Notes: generated by a model not told the origin, from the letters alone. A stretch of 64,000 nt of DNA from Bettongia penicillata ogilbyi (GCA_023548195.1 JAJHZJ010000008.1:2745215-2809214); one strand, 5' to 3'; shown: positions 32,421 to 43,134, counted from the stretch's first letter. Made by a program: numbers and translations.

Positions 32421-32479
32421 ACTCCCTGACTTCACACCCAGCACTCTATCCAGTGCACCAACAGCTGCTCTGGAGAGTC

Positions 32480-32650
32480 AGACAAAGGGCTATAAGAAAT
32501 TTAGCCCAGGAGAGATCCTTATCACCTGGGAGAATCAGAGAATGTTTTCAGAAGCAGTAGTACCTGAATTGAGCTCTGAAGTAAGAACTTCCATGAATGG
32601 AGATGAGGGTAAGGGGAAGTATATTCCAAACAGAGAGGACTGGACAACTT
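32480..32650 (+). mobile_element. Ancient interspersed repeat fragment
   Basis: 'cctgaattgagctctgaag', 'gtatattccaaacagagaggactgg' resembles the distal part of the repeat at 36440-36960. Weak. Confidence 0.35.
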
Positions 32651-33420
32651 GAGTAAAAAAGCTGTTACATATCTCATTTCCCAAGCAGCAGCGTCAATTC
32701 CCTGATTTGGTCATCTCCTCTGTGTTATTCTCTTTGATTAAACACAGCAAGAATGCAAACTCTTCTACTGAAATCCAAGTGTTGCTGGAAAACAACATTT
32801 AGCTGGTACCTCACAAATGAAAGCACAAGTCATTTCAGCGAGCATAGGATTTCATTACTCCTTATCATGATATCGAGAGGCCTGGTACTAGCAAATCCCT
32901 TTCACCCAAGCCTGTGGAATGTGGCAATGAAAACATTGTTATCAAGATCTCAAGGCCAAAGGACCCAAGCGAATTTTCTCCCAGCGTTTGTTGTCTAGCT
33001 TTGATGTATGACTCCTGTCAACCAGCCCCACCATATGCCTATGTCATCTCACTGGTTTGTTCTCAAGCTGTAGATTGACCTGGTCAGCAGGTGCCTCCTT
33101 GCTGAAAGAAAATAGTTAAGTTAATGATGTAAACTTGTCAAATCTTCTCCTTTTATCTACCTCCACCCATTGTGATAGGTCTGTTTTCAACCATCTTTTC
33201 CAAGGTATCAAAAGCCCAGCTAGAGGGGAGAAGAGATAACTGAGTACTCAGTGCCCTCTTCAAGAAATCCAATTATCGATGGTCGCTGGAGACGCTTTCC
33301 TTTAAGTGTGTTAGGAAGTGACCTAAATATGTGGCTTTCCTTCTCATAGCTAGAGTCTTTACTACAGCCTAGATTTTCAAAACTGAGAGTATCTCTCCTC
33401 CCCCTCTGTTCTTAGCTGCT
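32651..33420. other. Unique block
   Basis: Irregular, non-repetitive text with some CpGs (near 32838, 32969, 32984). No exon or RNA gene recognised. Candidate conserved noncoding DNA. Confidence 0.3.
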
Positions 33421-33424
33421 AGAT

Positions 33425-33600
33425 CATATATTTTGAACTAGAAGGAAAGACTCTATCTACCTCATTACAAATGAGGAAACTGAGGTACGGAGATGACATG
33501 ACTTGCCCAGGGTCAAGTATTTGTGGCAGGATTTGAACCCCAAGTCTTCCTGATTCTGGGTCCACTGTTCATTCCATTATAATATACTGCCTTTCCTCCC
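33425..33600 (-). mobile_element. MIR/CORE-SINE relic
   Basis: 'acaaatgaggaaactgaggtacgg', 'gacttgcccagggtcaag', 'ggatttgaaccccaagtcttcctgattctgg'. Confidence 0.7.
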
Positions 33601-33697
33601 AGGCAGTTTAAAAAATGATGTGCCCAGGTACAGAGGAGGAAGACAGATGTAAGTAAAAATTTCCTCTAACCTCACTCTCTTCTCACCCCAAATCACA

Positions 33698-33923
33698 TTG
33701 TTCAGTCATATCCAACTCCTTGTGACCCCATTTGGAGTTTTCTTGGTAAAGGTACTGGAGTGGTTTGCCATTTCTTTCTCCAGCCCATTCTACAGAAACG
33801 GAGGCAAACATCATTAAGTGACTTGTCCAGGGTCACACAGCTGGTAAGTGTTTGAGGTCAAGCTCAAGAAGATGTCTTCCTGACCCCCGGCCAGGCACTC
33901 CATGTTCTGTGCCACGGAGCCAC
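33698..33923 (-). mobile_element. tRNA-headed, RTE-tailed SINE
   Basis: Antisense: 'ttgttcagtcatatccaactccttgtgacccc', 'ggtactggagtggtttgccatttctttctccag', 'gacttgtccagggtcacacagctgg', 'gtgccacggagccac'. A short L2 end ('aatagatacctaataaatgcttgttgatt') follows to 33965. Confidence 0.9.
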
Positions 33924-33965
33924 TACATAATAGATACCTAATAAATGCTTGTTGATTAATTGAAT

Positions 33966-34249
33966 GGCTGGATAGTTCAAATGATCCATGATTTCACTTG
34001 TGTCAGTGGTCCCTTCTCTCATGTATAGTGTAACCTCTCTGACACCTTGGTAATCAGCTTAATGAAGGTGCTGTGGCCAGAAATATAAATCATAAATCAC
34101 TAATAAAGCTTCCGGTGATGAGTCTCTCTAAATTTATTCTGGCTGGACTTCAGATGCTTAACCCCTGGCTTAACACACCTTCAAAAATTTTCCTGACAGG
34201 ATTCAGAGGATTCATATCATATTCCATTGATATAACTTAGGAATGAAAC
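33966..34249. other. Mostly unassigned sequence
   Basis: 'gatccatgatttcacttgtgtcagtggtcccttctctc' resembles the reversed tail of the CORE-SINE subfamily at 31525. The rest shows nothing. Confidence 0.3.
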
Positions 34250-34380
34250 AAAGAGTCTTTATTGAGCACTTAATATGTGTCAAACATTGTGCTAAATGCC
34301 GGACATACAAATACAAAAGTGCCCTCAAGGCACTTATACTCTAATTGGGGAGCTAATTAATACATGGAAGGAACGGTGAT
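34250..34380 (+). mobile_element. Ancient interspersed repeat, family unassigned
   Basis: 'gagtctttattgagcacttaatatgtgtcaaacattgtgctaaatgcc' and 'gccctcaaggcacttatactctaattgggg'. Same family as 11516-11740. Confidence 0.55.
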
Positions 34381-34679
34381 CAAGGAAGAAGAAGCCAGTC
34401 CACTGACACACTCTTTCCAGGGGCAATAGTGGTGTTGATTTGATTACAGTTCTCTGGGCAAGAGGTGGAACAATCTAAGATAAATAGAGGTTGTAGCTTC
34501 TGCAGCCCCAGCCTGTTGTTTCCGTGCTCTTGACAGGGAAGGAGCCCAATTTCATATTAAATGCCAATAGAGACTGCATCTCTAGAGATTCCTAACACCA
34601 CTGTTCCCATTTCTCCATTTTTAAGCTCATGGACTTTTAGAGCTAGAAAGACCTTTCAAGATTATGTTCAAGGGTTCTT
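34381..34679. other. Unassigned sequence
   Basis: Includes a short antisense MIR piece at 34630-34670. Nothing else recognised. Confidence 0.3.
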
Positions 34680-34790
34680 AACTCTTTTTTTTTTTTTTTT
34701 TTTTTTTTTTGTATCTTAAACCCCTTTGACAGTCTGGACAAACTTAAGGGCCATTCTCAGAATGATATGTTTAAATGAATAAAATAAAAG
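34680..34790 (+). mobile_element. Ancient DNA-transposon-like relic with long T-run
   Basis: A 26-base T-run at 34685-34710, then 'cccctttgacagtctgg' and 'ttctcagaatgatatgtttaaatg'. Same pattern as 1340-1545. Confidence 0.5.
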
Positions 34791-35020
34791 TGTTGTTCAG
34801 TTGTGTCCAACTCTTTGTGACTTCACGTAGGGTTTTCTTGAGGAAAAAAAAGGAGTAGTTTTGCAACTTCCTTCTCCAGCTCGTTTTACAGATTAGAAAA
34901 CTGAGACAAACAAGACTTAATGACTGACCAAGAGTCGTACAGCTAGTAAGTGTCTGAAGTCACATTTGAACTCAGGTCTATCCTGAGTTCAGACCCAGAA
35001 CTCTATCCATTGCCCACCAT
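34791..35020 (-). mobile_element. tRNA-headed, RTE-tailed SINE
   Basis: Antisense: 'tgttgttcagttgtgtccaactctttgtgac', 'aacttccttctccagctcg', 'gtacagctagtaagtgtctgaag', 'actctatccattg'. It interrupts the relic on its left. Confidence 0.9.
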
Positions 35021-35692
35021 TAGTAACCTGCCATTTGTGACGACGGCACAGAGGATTTCTCAATGTAGAGGCCCTTCAGAGGGAACTCCTCTTCTATTTG
35101 GACTCTCTGCAGACCTCTTCTATTAAATCATCTACAAAGGGAAAAAAGTAGATTTGCAACAAAGCACAAAACCTGAAAACGAGGTATATTAAATGGAAAT
35201 GGAAATTACAATCTCAGAATACAAAGATGCTCAACTGAAAGGAAATAAAAGGTAGAAAATGGAAAAATATAAAATTCATACTTTAAGAAATCGAGTGTGT
35301 CATCCAACCCTCTCCACTAAAGCCCTGCTTCCAATGGATATAGCAAGTAACATTTAGAAGTGTCCCTCATACATTCTCTGGCTTCCTCCCATCCTCCTTG
35401 ACTCTCCACAGATCTCTGATTGACTCTGGCTCTGAGTGGGTCTTTGAATCTTTTACCCTGGAGGGTGTTCTCTACTCCAGGCTCATCCACATTTCTGAGA
35501 GGAAAAGCTAATTTGCATTCCTCAGAGCTATGGACTTTGGAAAGGGGATAGAGGCAAGAGAGGGGACCTCCCTTCTTCCTATGCCTTTCCCCCTTTTGGG
35601 AATCATAGCAAAGAGACTGCCATGAGAAATGGCAAGGAGCTAGGAGATTTATCAGGTGATCTTTGTATCTAGACAGCTTAGCCAATAAAGTC
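35021..35692. other. Unassigned sequence
   Basis: A 122-codon minus-strand frame (35317-35685) shows no recognisable domain. No repeat found. Confidence 0.3.
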
Positions 35693-35912
35693 TGGGGCTT
35701 GGAAGCAGGAATATAAGTTCAAATCTTGCCTCTGACTCTTACTAACTGGAGAAGTCACTTAACTACTCTGTGCCTCAGTTTCCTCATCTGTAAAGGGTGG
35801 TTAATAATAGCACTCACTTCACAGGGTTGTCGTGAGGATCATATAAGTTAACACATGGAAAGGGCTTTGCAAACCTTAAAGCACTATGTAAATGATACTA
35901 TTATTATTCACG
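35693..35912 (+). mobile_element. CORE-SINE
   Basis: 'gttcaaatcttgcctctgac', 'tgtgcctcagtttcctcatctgtaaagggtgg', 'tcacagggttgtcgtgaggatcat', 'ggctttgcaaaccttaaagcactatgtaaatg'. Confidence 0.85.
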
Positions 35913-35929
35913 TTCTCAGAATCCCAAGA

Positions 35930-36165
35930 GGCACCAGGGTACAGTGGCTTCTTTTCATGTTCAACTCAAATGCTACTTTCTAGGCTCTTCCTGTTCCTTA
36001 CTAGTGACTTTTCATCTTCTACCCAACCTGTGCATTTCTCATGTTTCTATCTAAATACCATCTTCTCCATTAGAATATAAGATTCATGAAGGCAGGAAGT
36101 GTTTTTTCCTACTGCTTAAAATAGTGCTTGGTATAGAGTAAGTATAAATGATTGTTGATTGAAAA
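35930..36165 (+). mobile_element. L2 3' end
   Basis: 'catgttcaactcaaatgctac', then 'ttctccattagaatataagattcatgaaggcaggaagtg' and 'tagtgcttggtatagagtaagtataaatgattgttgattg'. Confidence 0.7.
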
Positions 36166-36305
36166 GGCATTGCCTTTAGAGTCAGAGGGCCTGAGTTCAA
36201 ATGCTGCCTCTGAGATTTACCCCCTGAGTGACCTTGAATAAGTCACAGCTTCCCCGGTGAAAATGAGTTCAGACTAGTTGGTCTCTAGTCCTAGAACTGT
36301 GATCC
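36166..36305 (+). mobile_element. MIR/CORE-SINE relic
   Basis: 'ttagagtcagagggcctgagttcaaatgctgcctctg', 'gagtgaccttgaataagtcac', 'cctagaactgtgatcctata'. Confidence 0.6.
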
Positions 36306-36439
36306 TATAATCACGAGTAGATTTGGCTCAAAGGTGCAGCATCTCTTGCCAACTCCGTCCTGAGAAAGATCGATGTATGGGAATCTGAGTTTCCCCATCT
36401 CAGGAAGGAGAAGCAACATTGCGACCCTTCAGAACTGAG
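36306..36439. other. Unassigned sequence
   Basis: Nothing recognised. Confidence 0.3.
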
Positions 36440-36960
36440 GAAGTCAGTCAGGCAGTAAGCATTTACAAAGTGTTTACTATGTGTCAAAGGATGATGATGC
36501 AAAAAAAGACAAAAGACAAACCTGATGTCAAGGAGCTCAGTGTCTACTAGGAGAGAGCCATGCAGACAGCTGAGAGCAAACAAGATATATGAAGGGTAAG
36601 TTCAAGATAATCAATGAGGGGAAGGCATGATCACTGAAGCCAATCTGGAGAGACTTCTTGTGTAAGAGAGGATTTTAGCTGAAACTTGAACGGAGATGAA
36701 GAGGGAGGGAGAACAACATCTGGGGGACAGTCAGTGAAAATATCCAGAATTAGGGGCTTCAGTAGGGGAGTAGCTGTGTTAGAGGGGGTGACAGTATAGG
36801 GAAAATAAAAGGATGAAAATGAATGACATATGAAGAAAAAGATCAGCAAGTTTTGGCCCCAGATTGGATGGAGTGGGGAAGGAAAGGGGAGACAACTTGA
36901 GGGTGACATTTGGGTCATGAGCCTGGGTGCCTAGGAAGTTGGGAGGAATATTTTAAAGTC
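36440..36960 (+). mobile_element. Ancient interspersed repeat, long copy
   Basis: 'gtaagcatttacaaagtgtttactatgtgtc', 'gtcaaggagctcagtgtctactaggagagagcc', 'gacttcttgtgtaagagaggattttagctgaaacttg', 'gggggacagtcagtgaaaat'. This is the longest copy of the unassigned family seen at 11516 and elsewhere, and includes the distal 'post-increase' half. Confidence 0.5.
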
Positions 36961-37154
36961 ATGCTAGGGTTCTATAGAAATTCCTTCCTCCCCAAATTCT
37001 GCCAGCTGTATACCCTTGTCTGTAGCCTTCCTTCTTCTTTTTAGACCCACTGAAAACCAGTCTGACCTCTAGTGACTTAGAAACAGTGGCAGAGATTATA
37101 TCTTCTTGTCCATCACTTGAAGACTTTTAAATGGTTCTAGTAAGTCTTTATTTC

Positions 37155-37374
37155 GGGCAGCTAGGAGGCAAAATGGATAAAGCAACAGACCTGGAGTCAG
37201 GAAGACTTGAAGAATTCTGCCTCAGATACTAGACAAGTCATTAAACCTGGTTTGCTTGAGTTTCTTCATCTATAAAATGGGCTGGAGAAGAGATACTCCA
37301 GTATCTTTGCTAAGAAATCTCCAAAGAGGTCACGAAGAGTCAGACACAACTGAAAATAAGTGAAAAACAACAAA
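37155..37374 (+). mobile_element. tRNA-headed, RTE-tailed SINE
   Basis: 'gggcagctaggaggcaaaatggataaagc', 'ctggagtcaggaagac', 'ctccagtatctttgctaagaaatctc', tail 'cacgaagagtcagacacaactgaaa'. Confidence 0.92.
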
Positions 37375-38094
37375 ATGTCTTTATGTACCTTAGACCCTGA
37401 AGCTGTTGAGATGGTAAAATGAGCAAAATAAATAAAATTAACAGTAAAATTAAGTAAAAGTAGGTACTCTTTGGGTCTACATCCATTAAAACCGTGACTC
37501 ATGAGCCCCCACTGATGTGTTTACCTTTAATGGTCAGCCAGAGGACACAATAACTTCAAGCCAAAAGCATTTAGTAGAATGGCTTAGTAAAACAAAAAGC
37601 AAAGCAAACAAAAAACCAAGGCTTTCATAAACCTGGGGTAGATCATCCCAAAAACATGGGCATCATCAGTGGGAAGAGTGAAAACCCATGAGGAACATTC
37701 ACGAAGGAGCATACGCATAAAGACAACTCTCACTTCTGACATTAAAGAATTGCTAATATTTTCTTATATCTCCACACTGTTCCCACCAGTCTTGTTCCCC
37801 ACTGATCTCTACTGAACGCTGTTCCACTGGCTGTTGTTCTCCTGGACAAGTAGTCTTTCTTCTGGATGATGCTTAACTGAACTTGTGGCTGTGAGTTCCT
37901 CTCTGATTCCATCTTTTGACTTTGGTTGAAGTCCTTAATTATCTCTTTCTTATAAGAACTTTACTGTGCTATAAATTTAAAAAAGCAACAACAGAATTTT
38001 TAAAAAAATAACTCTTTTAGAAAAGCAGCCACCCTTAGCCATAAAACCAGAAAAGGGAGAGGGAGGAAGGAGGGAGGAAGGACATCTCTCTTTC
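37375..38094. other. Unassigned sequence
   Basis: No repeat or exon recognised. Purine-rich patch at 38052-38085. Confidence 0.35.
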
Positions 38095-39655
38095 TTTTTT
38101 TAAAAGTAAGTTTTTATTGATTTTTTTGCATTTTGCATCACCATAGTTTTCTCCAGGATCCCACCTCACAGAGAGTCATCCAATATAACAAATGGTATTT
38201 TTTTCAAGACAAAAAATAAAAAATCCAACATAATTGATCAACTCATCAAAAGAGTCATTAATATTGGTGCAGTGTTTCACACTTGTGAACCTCCTACCTC
38301 TGTGAAACAAAGATTGGAAGTAACTTCTCATAGTTCTTCTTTGTGTGTACTAATAGACTGGATAGCTATGTTATGAAACGAGACTGACATTTCTCACCAT
38401 AGATAAAAGAAATCTGGTTCAGACTTCTGAAACCATATAAAGATAAAACTTTTTAAAAATCACTCTTGATTTGGAGAAATAAATTTACATTATACAACAC
38501 TCTATGTCAGGGCAAAAGGGCTGGGGATCTGAATATACACTGAATATATGCTGGGGTTTTTTATAATTTTGCCACTTTTCCTTTTGAGTTTTTTGGTGGG
38601 TGGTCCTTTGCATTGTTGCAGTCATTGCATATGTTATTTTCTTGGCTGTGCCTCCTTCATTCTGCATCAGTTCATGTGGATCTTCCCATGCTTCTCTATA
38701 TTCATTACAACCATCATTTTTTACAGCACAGTAATATTCATATGCTATAGGTTTTTTAGCCATTTCTCAATCAATGGTCACCTACTTTATTCCAATTATT
38801 TGGTATCAACAAAAGTGCTACTATAAATATTTTGTTGTATTTGGGGGCTTTCTTCTTACTTGGGGCATAAGCCTGGTAATGGACTTCTTGGTCACAGGAT
38901 ATAAACATTTTAGTAATTTCATTTACATGATTGCAAACTACTTTCCAAAATGCACTAATTTACAGCTCTGTCAACAATGTACCAGTGTCTATATCTTCCC
39001 ATAATCCCTCCTACATTGACTAGTGCTATTTCTTTGTCATCTTTGCCAGTTTGAAGGATGTGTGATAAAACTTCAAGGTTGTTTTGATTCTCATTTCTCT
39101 TGTGAGTTATTTTAAATATTCTTTCATGTGGTTGTTAATAGTTTTCAGTTCTTTTGAGAAATGTTTCTTCATATTCTTTGACTATTTATCTATTGGGAAA
39201 TGGTCATTAATTTCGTTGTGTGTACACACACACTCATATATACATATACGTATATGACTAATTTAAATGTATTTTTAAAATATATAAGCATAATGCCTCA
39301 GTTTCCTCAACTGTAAATGAGGATCTTAATAGCACCTACTTCACAGGATTGCTGTGAGAATCAAGGAGATAATATTTGTATAGTACTCACCACAATGCCT
39401 GGCAAATAATATGTGTATATATATGTAATATATATATATAATATAAATATGTTCATATTTGTCCATTGTTGATATAGCTTAAAAACCAAACTCTTATCAG
39501 AGAAATTTGATACAAAGATTTCCCCCAATTTGACGGTTTCTGTTATTATCTTAGACACATTAATTTTTTCTTTGCAGAAGATTTTTAGTTTCATATAATC
39601 GAGTTATCTATATTATCTTTAGCAATTGCCTTTACTACTTGTTTGATTAAGGATA
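38095..39655 (-). mobile_element. Old L1, 3' half, interrupted
   Basis: Antisense old L1: minus-strand text encodes the ORF2 C-terminal phrase AYEYYCAVKNDG...EYREAWEDPHELMQNEGG (38640-38745). Further right, 'ggacttcttggtcacaggatataaac', 'tccaaaatgcactaatttacagctctgtcaacaatg' and 'tttttctttgcagaagatttttagtttcatataatc' are ORF2 blocks reversed. More diverged than the L1 at 61.5 kb. A CORE-SINE in TA-rich DNA interrupts it at 39190-39430. Confidence 0.75.
39288..39412 (+). mobile_element. CORE-SINE 3' half inside the old L1
   Basis: 'atgcctcagtttcctcaactgtaaatgagg', 'tcacaggattgctgtgagaatcaagg', 'actcaccacaatgcctggc'. Flanked on both sides by TATA/TACG-rich text. Confidence 0.7.
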
Positions 39656-39659
39656 CATT

Positions 39660-40300
39660 TACTAGGAAGGTGGATCCAAGAAGGTGGAGTATATAAAGGG
39701 GCAACGTGGAGAGTTTCCCTCAAAAACTCTTCCAAACAGATATAGAAAATGCATCAGAATGAATCCTGATGAAGAACTCCAGAAAAAGTCACAATGAGTC
39801 ATCTGTCCTGCTCTGAACAGGAAAACAAACCCAGAGACTTGCAGGCACTGGAGAGAGTTTAGGCCAGGAGCATGCTAGTCAGGGCACTCGAATGCCCAAG
39901 GAGAGGATGTCCCAGACATAGCATGGCCCCACTAGACCCATATTGGGGCACTGTGAGGGGGACAGCTTTGCTTTGTCATCCACTCCCCTGTTCCTAGTCA
40001 CAGACGTAGGGCAGACTGAGAAGACTAGCAGCAGCACCCCCAATGTAGGGGCTCAGACCTCAGCACAAGAGCAGCGTCTTTTCTAGCATCCAGCCCAGCC
40101 TGCAAAGGAATAAGAAGGGAAGGAATCCTAGACCAAAGGGCAGCCCATGTTTCTATCACTCTGAACCAATAGAGCTTTCTAGTTGGCTGATAGGGAGTGA
40201 GTCCTTCAGCATTCTGTCCTTCCTCAGTTCAGAACCCAGGTCAGGAACTAGCAGAGCTCAGACCAGGGCGCAGCAAACAGACTTTTCCTGATTAGACAGA
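39660..40300 (+). mobile_element. L1-type 5' UTR fragment
   Basis: 'ggtggatccaagaaggtggagtat' is a decayed form of the L1 start ('agccaagatggc'). It continues with 'cctcaaaaactcttccaaac', 'gaaaatgcatcagaatgaatcctgatg', 'ctccagaaaaagtcac', then GC-richer text ('ctagcatccagcccagcctgcaaagg', 'ttctagttggctgataggg') as expected for the 5' UTR. No ORF1 follows: it stops at the LTR. Confidence 0.6.
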
Positions 40301-40309
40301 CCACTTTGG

Positions 40310-41077
40310 TGTGGGAATTGTAGGAACTGAGCAAAACATACTGACTCCATCTTGTGACTCAATTCTAGATCCAGCTCAGTTCCTTTTCAATTCAGTTATG
40401 GTCTAGTCCAATTTGTCTTTTGAGAAAACTTTATTCAGTTATGGAAACGGTGAGAAAACTTGATTGCATTGTTTGAACCTAGCCCTGCATGGCTGGGAAG
40501 CTGGAACACCTCTAGAGACTTTTAACTAAGGAAATAGGTTATCATGACCAGAGACCCAGTCAGATCTGAAGACTGATGCAATGAGTTTTCTCACAATTAT
40601 ATATCTCAAGCAACCCATATGTTTTATCTGAAAACTGAACCCATACTAGTCAATCAGTTAATGTTTCCTTGTTCCTTTGATTGAATACAGACACTTGAAT
40701 TAGAATTGATTTGATTCTTTTGATTGAATACAGACACCTGGAGGTGAATGGCCATCTCCTTCAGATTTCAGGGATTTGTATCTGTTCAATTTGCCACTCC
40801 CAGCTCTCAAAATTCACTTATCTCCCTCCCAATTTGGAAAGCTCCTAATCTTTCCTCCAACTGGAAATCAGATTACCTAATCTTATATCCTGGTTTACAT
40901 CCTGTTATTTTCTTTTAAAGCATAAAAATTTGTCTCCCCCGTATTCAAGGTCCAGTGCCAAGATGAGGGGACCTGGTCCCAATTTGTTATGCAATTGGCA
41001 TCCATTGCCTAATAAAACAACATACATGGAAATTTGAACCTTTGTTTCCTCAATTATTTCCGATTTAACCCACTACA
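40310..41077 (+). mobile_element. Solo ERV LTR (gamma-like, 768 bp)
   Basis: Starts TGTGGGAATTGTAGGAACTG and ends AACCCACTACA. The flanks are TTGG at 40306-40309 and TTGG at 41078-41081, a perfect 4-bp target duplication as gamma-type retroviruses make. Inside, 'cataaaaat' (near 40921) is TATA-like and 'cctaataaaac' (near 41008) is a polyadenylation-type signal, in the U3-R-U5 order. No viral genes remain nearby. Alternatively the bases after 41077 could be a primer-binding remnant; the 4-bp repeat makes a solo LTR the better reading. Confidence 0.7.
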
Positions 41078-41099
41078 TTGGGAGCACTGTAGGTCCCTA

Positions 41100-41256
41100 G
41101 GGTCAAAACTATTTTCCTAATATTACTAAGACATTTTAAATTTCTTGTAATAAGTAAAGGTCAATGACCCATATAAACAAAAGATCTTTGGAGGGACCTC
41201 AATAATTTTTAAGAGTGTAAAGGGGTCCTAAGACCAAAACATTTGAAAACTACTAT
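41100..41256 (-). mobile_element. Old hAT-like DNA transposon relic
   Basis: 'tgacccatataaacaaaagatctttggagggacctcaataatttttaagagtgtaaaggggtcctaagaccaaaacatttgaaaactact' is the reverse complement of the family at 27008-27255. Confidence 0.6.
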
Positions 41257-41502
41257 CCCATATTGTCTAATTCAGACTGCTTTTCCAATCTTACCTCACA
41301 CTGCTCCCTTTTCAAATCTTTCCTAAAGCAAGGGAAGAACTTTAACATAAGTATTATTGAATGACGCATTCATCCAGCCAACATTTATTGAGTACTATTA
41401 TACCTGGAATAATGTCCTATACACACATTGGAGGAAGTAGAATGGTTAGCTACTGTTACTATTCTGTCCCCTCCTCAATATTCTCTATATTTCAACCCAA
41501 AT
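41257..41502. other. Mostly unassigned sequence
   Basis: An 'acatttattgagtac' block at 41384 suggests a further old repeat start. Nothing else. Confidence 0.3.
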
Positions 41503-41742
41503 GGGCTATTTAGGTGGCTAGATTTGGACTTAGCAAGACCGGAGTTCAAATCTTGCCTCAGACATTTATTAGCTGTGTGACCCTGGTCAAATCACTTAAC
41601 CTCTGTCTGTTTCAGTTTCCTGTACTGTAAAATGGGGATCTTCACAGCATCTACCTCATAGGGCTGTTGTGAGGGTCAAATGAGATATTAAAGAGCTTAG
41701 CATATCGCTTGACATATAATAAGAGCTTAATAAATCCTTATT
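41503..41742 (+). mobile_element. CORE-SINE
   Basis: 'gttcaaatcttgcctcagac', 'tagctgtgtgaccctggtc', 'ctgtactgtaaaatggggatc', 'ctcatagggctgttgtgagggtcaaatgagat', ending with an L2-shared tail 'gagcttaataaatcc'. Confidence 0.85.
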
Positions 41743-42055
41743 TCCTTCCCTTTCCATATTCACCATCCCATGTTCTAGTCCTTCGGGTGTCCTTTTCTTT
41801 GTTCATTATTGTGTTACTTCAAAACCTTCTACACTTTTTCAGATTCCCCTTTATGCTGTCGTCCCTCTATTGGTTCTCTCCAATTGAACCTGTCTGCAGC
41901 TTGTTTGTACATAGCTGTTTGCATGTTTTTCCCCCATTAGATTGTGAGCTCCTTAAAGGTAGAAACTGTCTTTTGCCTTTCCTTGTATCCCCAGCCCTTA
42001 GCACAATGCCCAGCATAGAGAAGGTGCTTAATAAATACTTGCTGATTATTGACTA
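41743..42055 (+). mobile_element. L2 3' end
   Basis: 'cccccattagattgtgagctccttaaaggtag', 'cttgtatccccagcccttagcacaatgcccagc', 'ggtgcttaataaatacttgctgattattgac'. The clearest L2 terminus of the window. Confidence 0.85.
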
Positions 42056-42324
42056 ACAGTATCTTTGTTGAAATCCATGTTTAAATTTTACTCATCCATA
42101 GAACTAGCTTGAAACTTTGCTCTGCTGTGAATCCTTTCTACCATAGTGTGGAAGCATCTATCTTTAGCAATCAGATCTTGGCAAAAAAACACTGGACCAG
42201 ACCTCTTCATCTCCAGTGATCTCTCCTCCTCTGAGCTCAGAGTACTCTGATTATACCAAGGGACAATTTATCCTGAACAATATCTGATAATTTTCATTTA
42301 GGGTTAATCATGGAAGCATAGAGT
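42056..42324. other. Unassigned sequence
   Basis: Nothing recognised. Confidence 0.3.
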
Positions 42325-42427
42325 AGGGCTAGAAGGGACCTCAGAGGTTATCAAATCTCTCCCTTCTTCTCCTCTCTCCCCACTTTACAGACAAAGAAAC
42401 TGAGGCCCAGAGAGGTTAAGTTACTTG
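42325..42427 (-). mobile_element. MIR relic, left part
   Basis: 'gggctagaagggacctcagagg', 'ctttacagacaaagaaactgaggcccagagaggttaagttacttg'. It resumes at 42649 with 'cccaaggccacacc' beyond the inserted SINE. Confidence 0.7.
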
Positions 42428-42648
42428 AAGAGGCAGCATGGTATAATAGCTAGTTGACAGAAACCTGAATTTGGAGTCACTATTAAAGGTTGTATTACTC
42501 TGGCCAAGTCTCTTAACTTCTCCCAGCCTCTGTTTTCTCAACTATAAATACCTCACAGAGCTTGTTATGAAAATCAAATGAGGCAGTAGCATAGGCCAAG
42601 TTCACAAATTTTAAAGTGTTATGTAAACACTATTATTATATTATTGCC
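42428..42648 (+). mobile_element. CORE-SINE inserted in MIR
   Basis: 'gaggcagcatggtataatagctagttgac', 'ctctgttttctcaactataaatacc', 'aagttcacaaattttaaagtgttatgtaaacac'. It splits an antisense MIR at the 'acttg|cccaagg' junction. Confidence 0.75.
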
Positions 42649-42670
42649 CAAGGCCACACCTCTTGTATAT

Positions 42671-43015
42671 TGTCTTCTTTATCTAATATATCAATATTTA
42701 ATCGATAAGATATCACCAATATTTAATATTTACTATATTATTATGGTTACATATAGTTATAATACATTATATTACCATAATTATAATATATTATATTATA
42801 ATAATTGATTAATAATTAACTGATAATAATATATTTTATATATTTGTATATATCAATGTTTATCAATATATCCATATTTGTATGTAACATTGATATATCA
42901 ATAATATATACTATATGGTATATATTATATATAATACATACTATATGGTATACATTATGTATAATATATTAGTATGTCAAATATAACAATATTTAATTTT
43001 TAATGTGTGTTTTTT
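42671..43015. repeat. AT-rich minisatellite-like tract
   Basis: About 345 bp made of variant TATAATATAT, TATCAATATT and ACTATATGGTATA units, over 80% A+T, with many short palindromes. Confidence 0.8.
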
Positions 43016-43134
43016 AAGGTGTACGTTTATACCTTATCTCTCTGACTAGATTGCAAATGTATTGATATCAAGAACTGAATTTTATATTTCTTTACATCTA
43101 CCATTCCCAAGATTTAGAAAACCAATTAAAAAAA

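Noticed and set aside
35317..35685. 122-codon minus-strand frame as a gene
   Set aside because: No recognisable domain, start context or splice signals; the length is within chance for this much DNA.
41078..41096. Primer-binding site after the LTR at 40310-41077
   Set aside because: 'ttgggagcactgtaggtcc' looks faintly like one, but TTGG is better explained as the target duplication and no viral leader follows.
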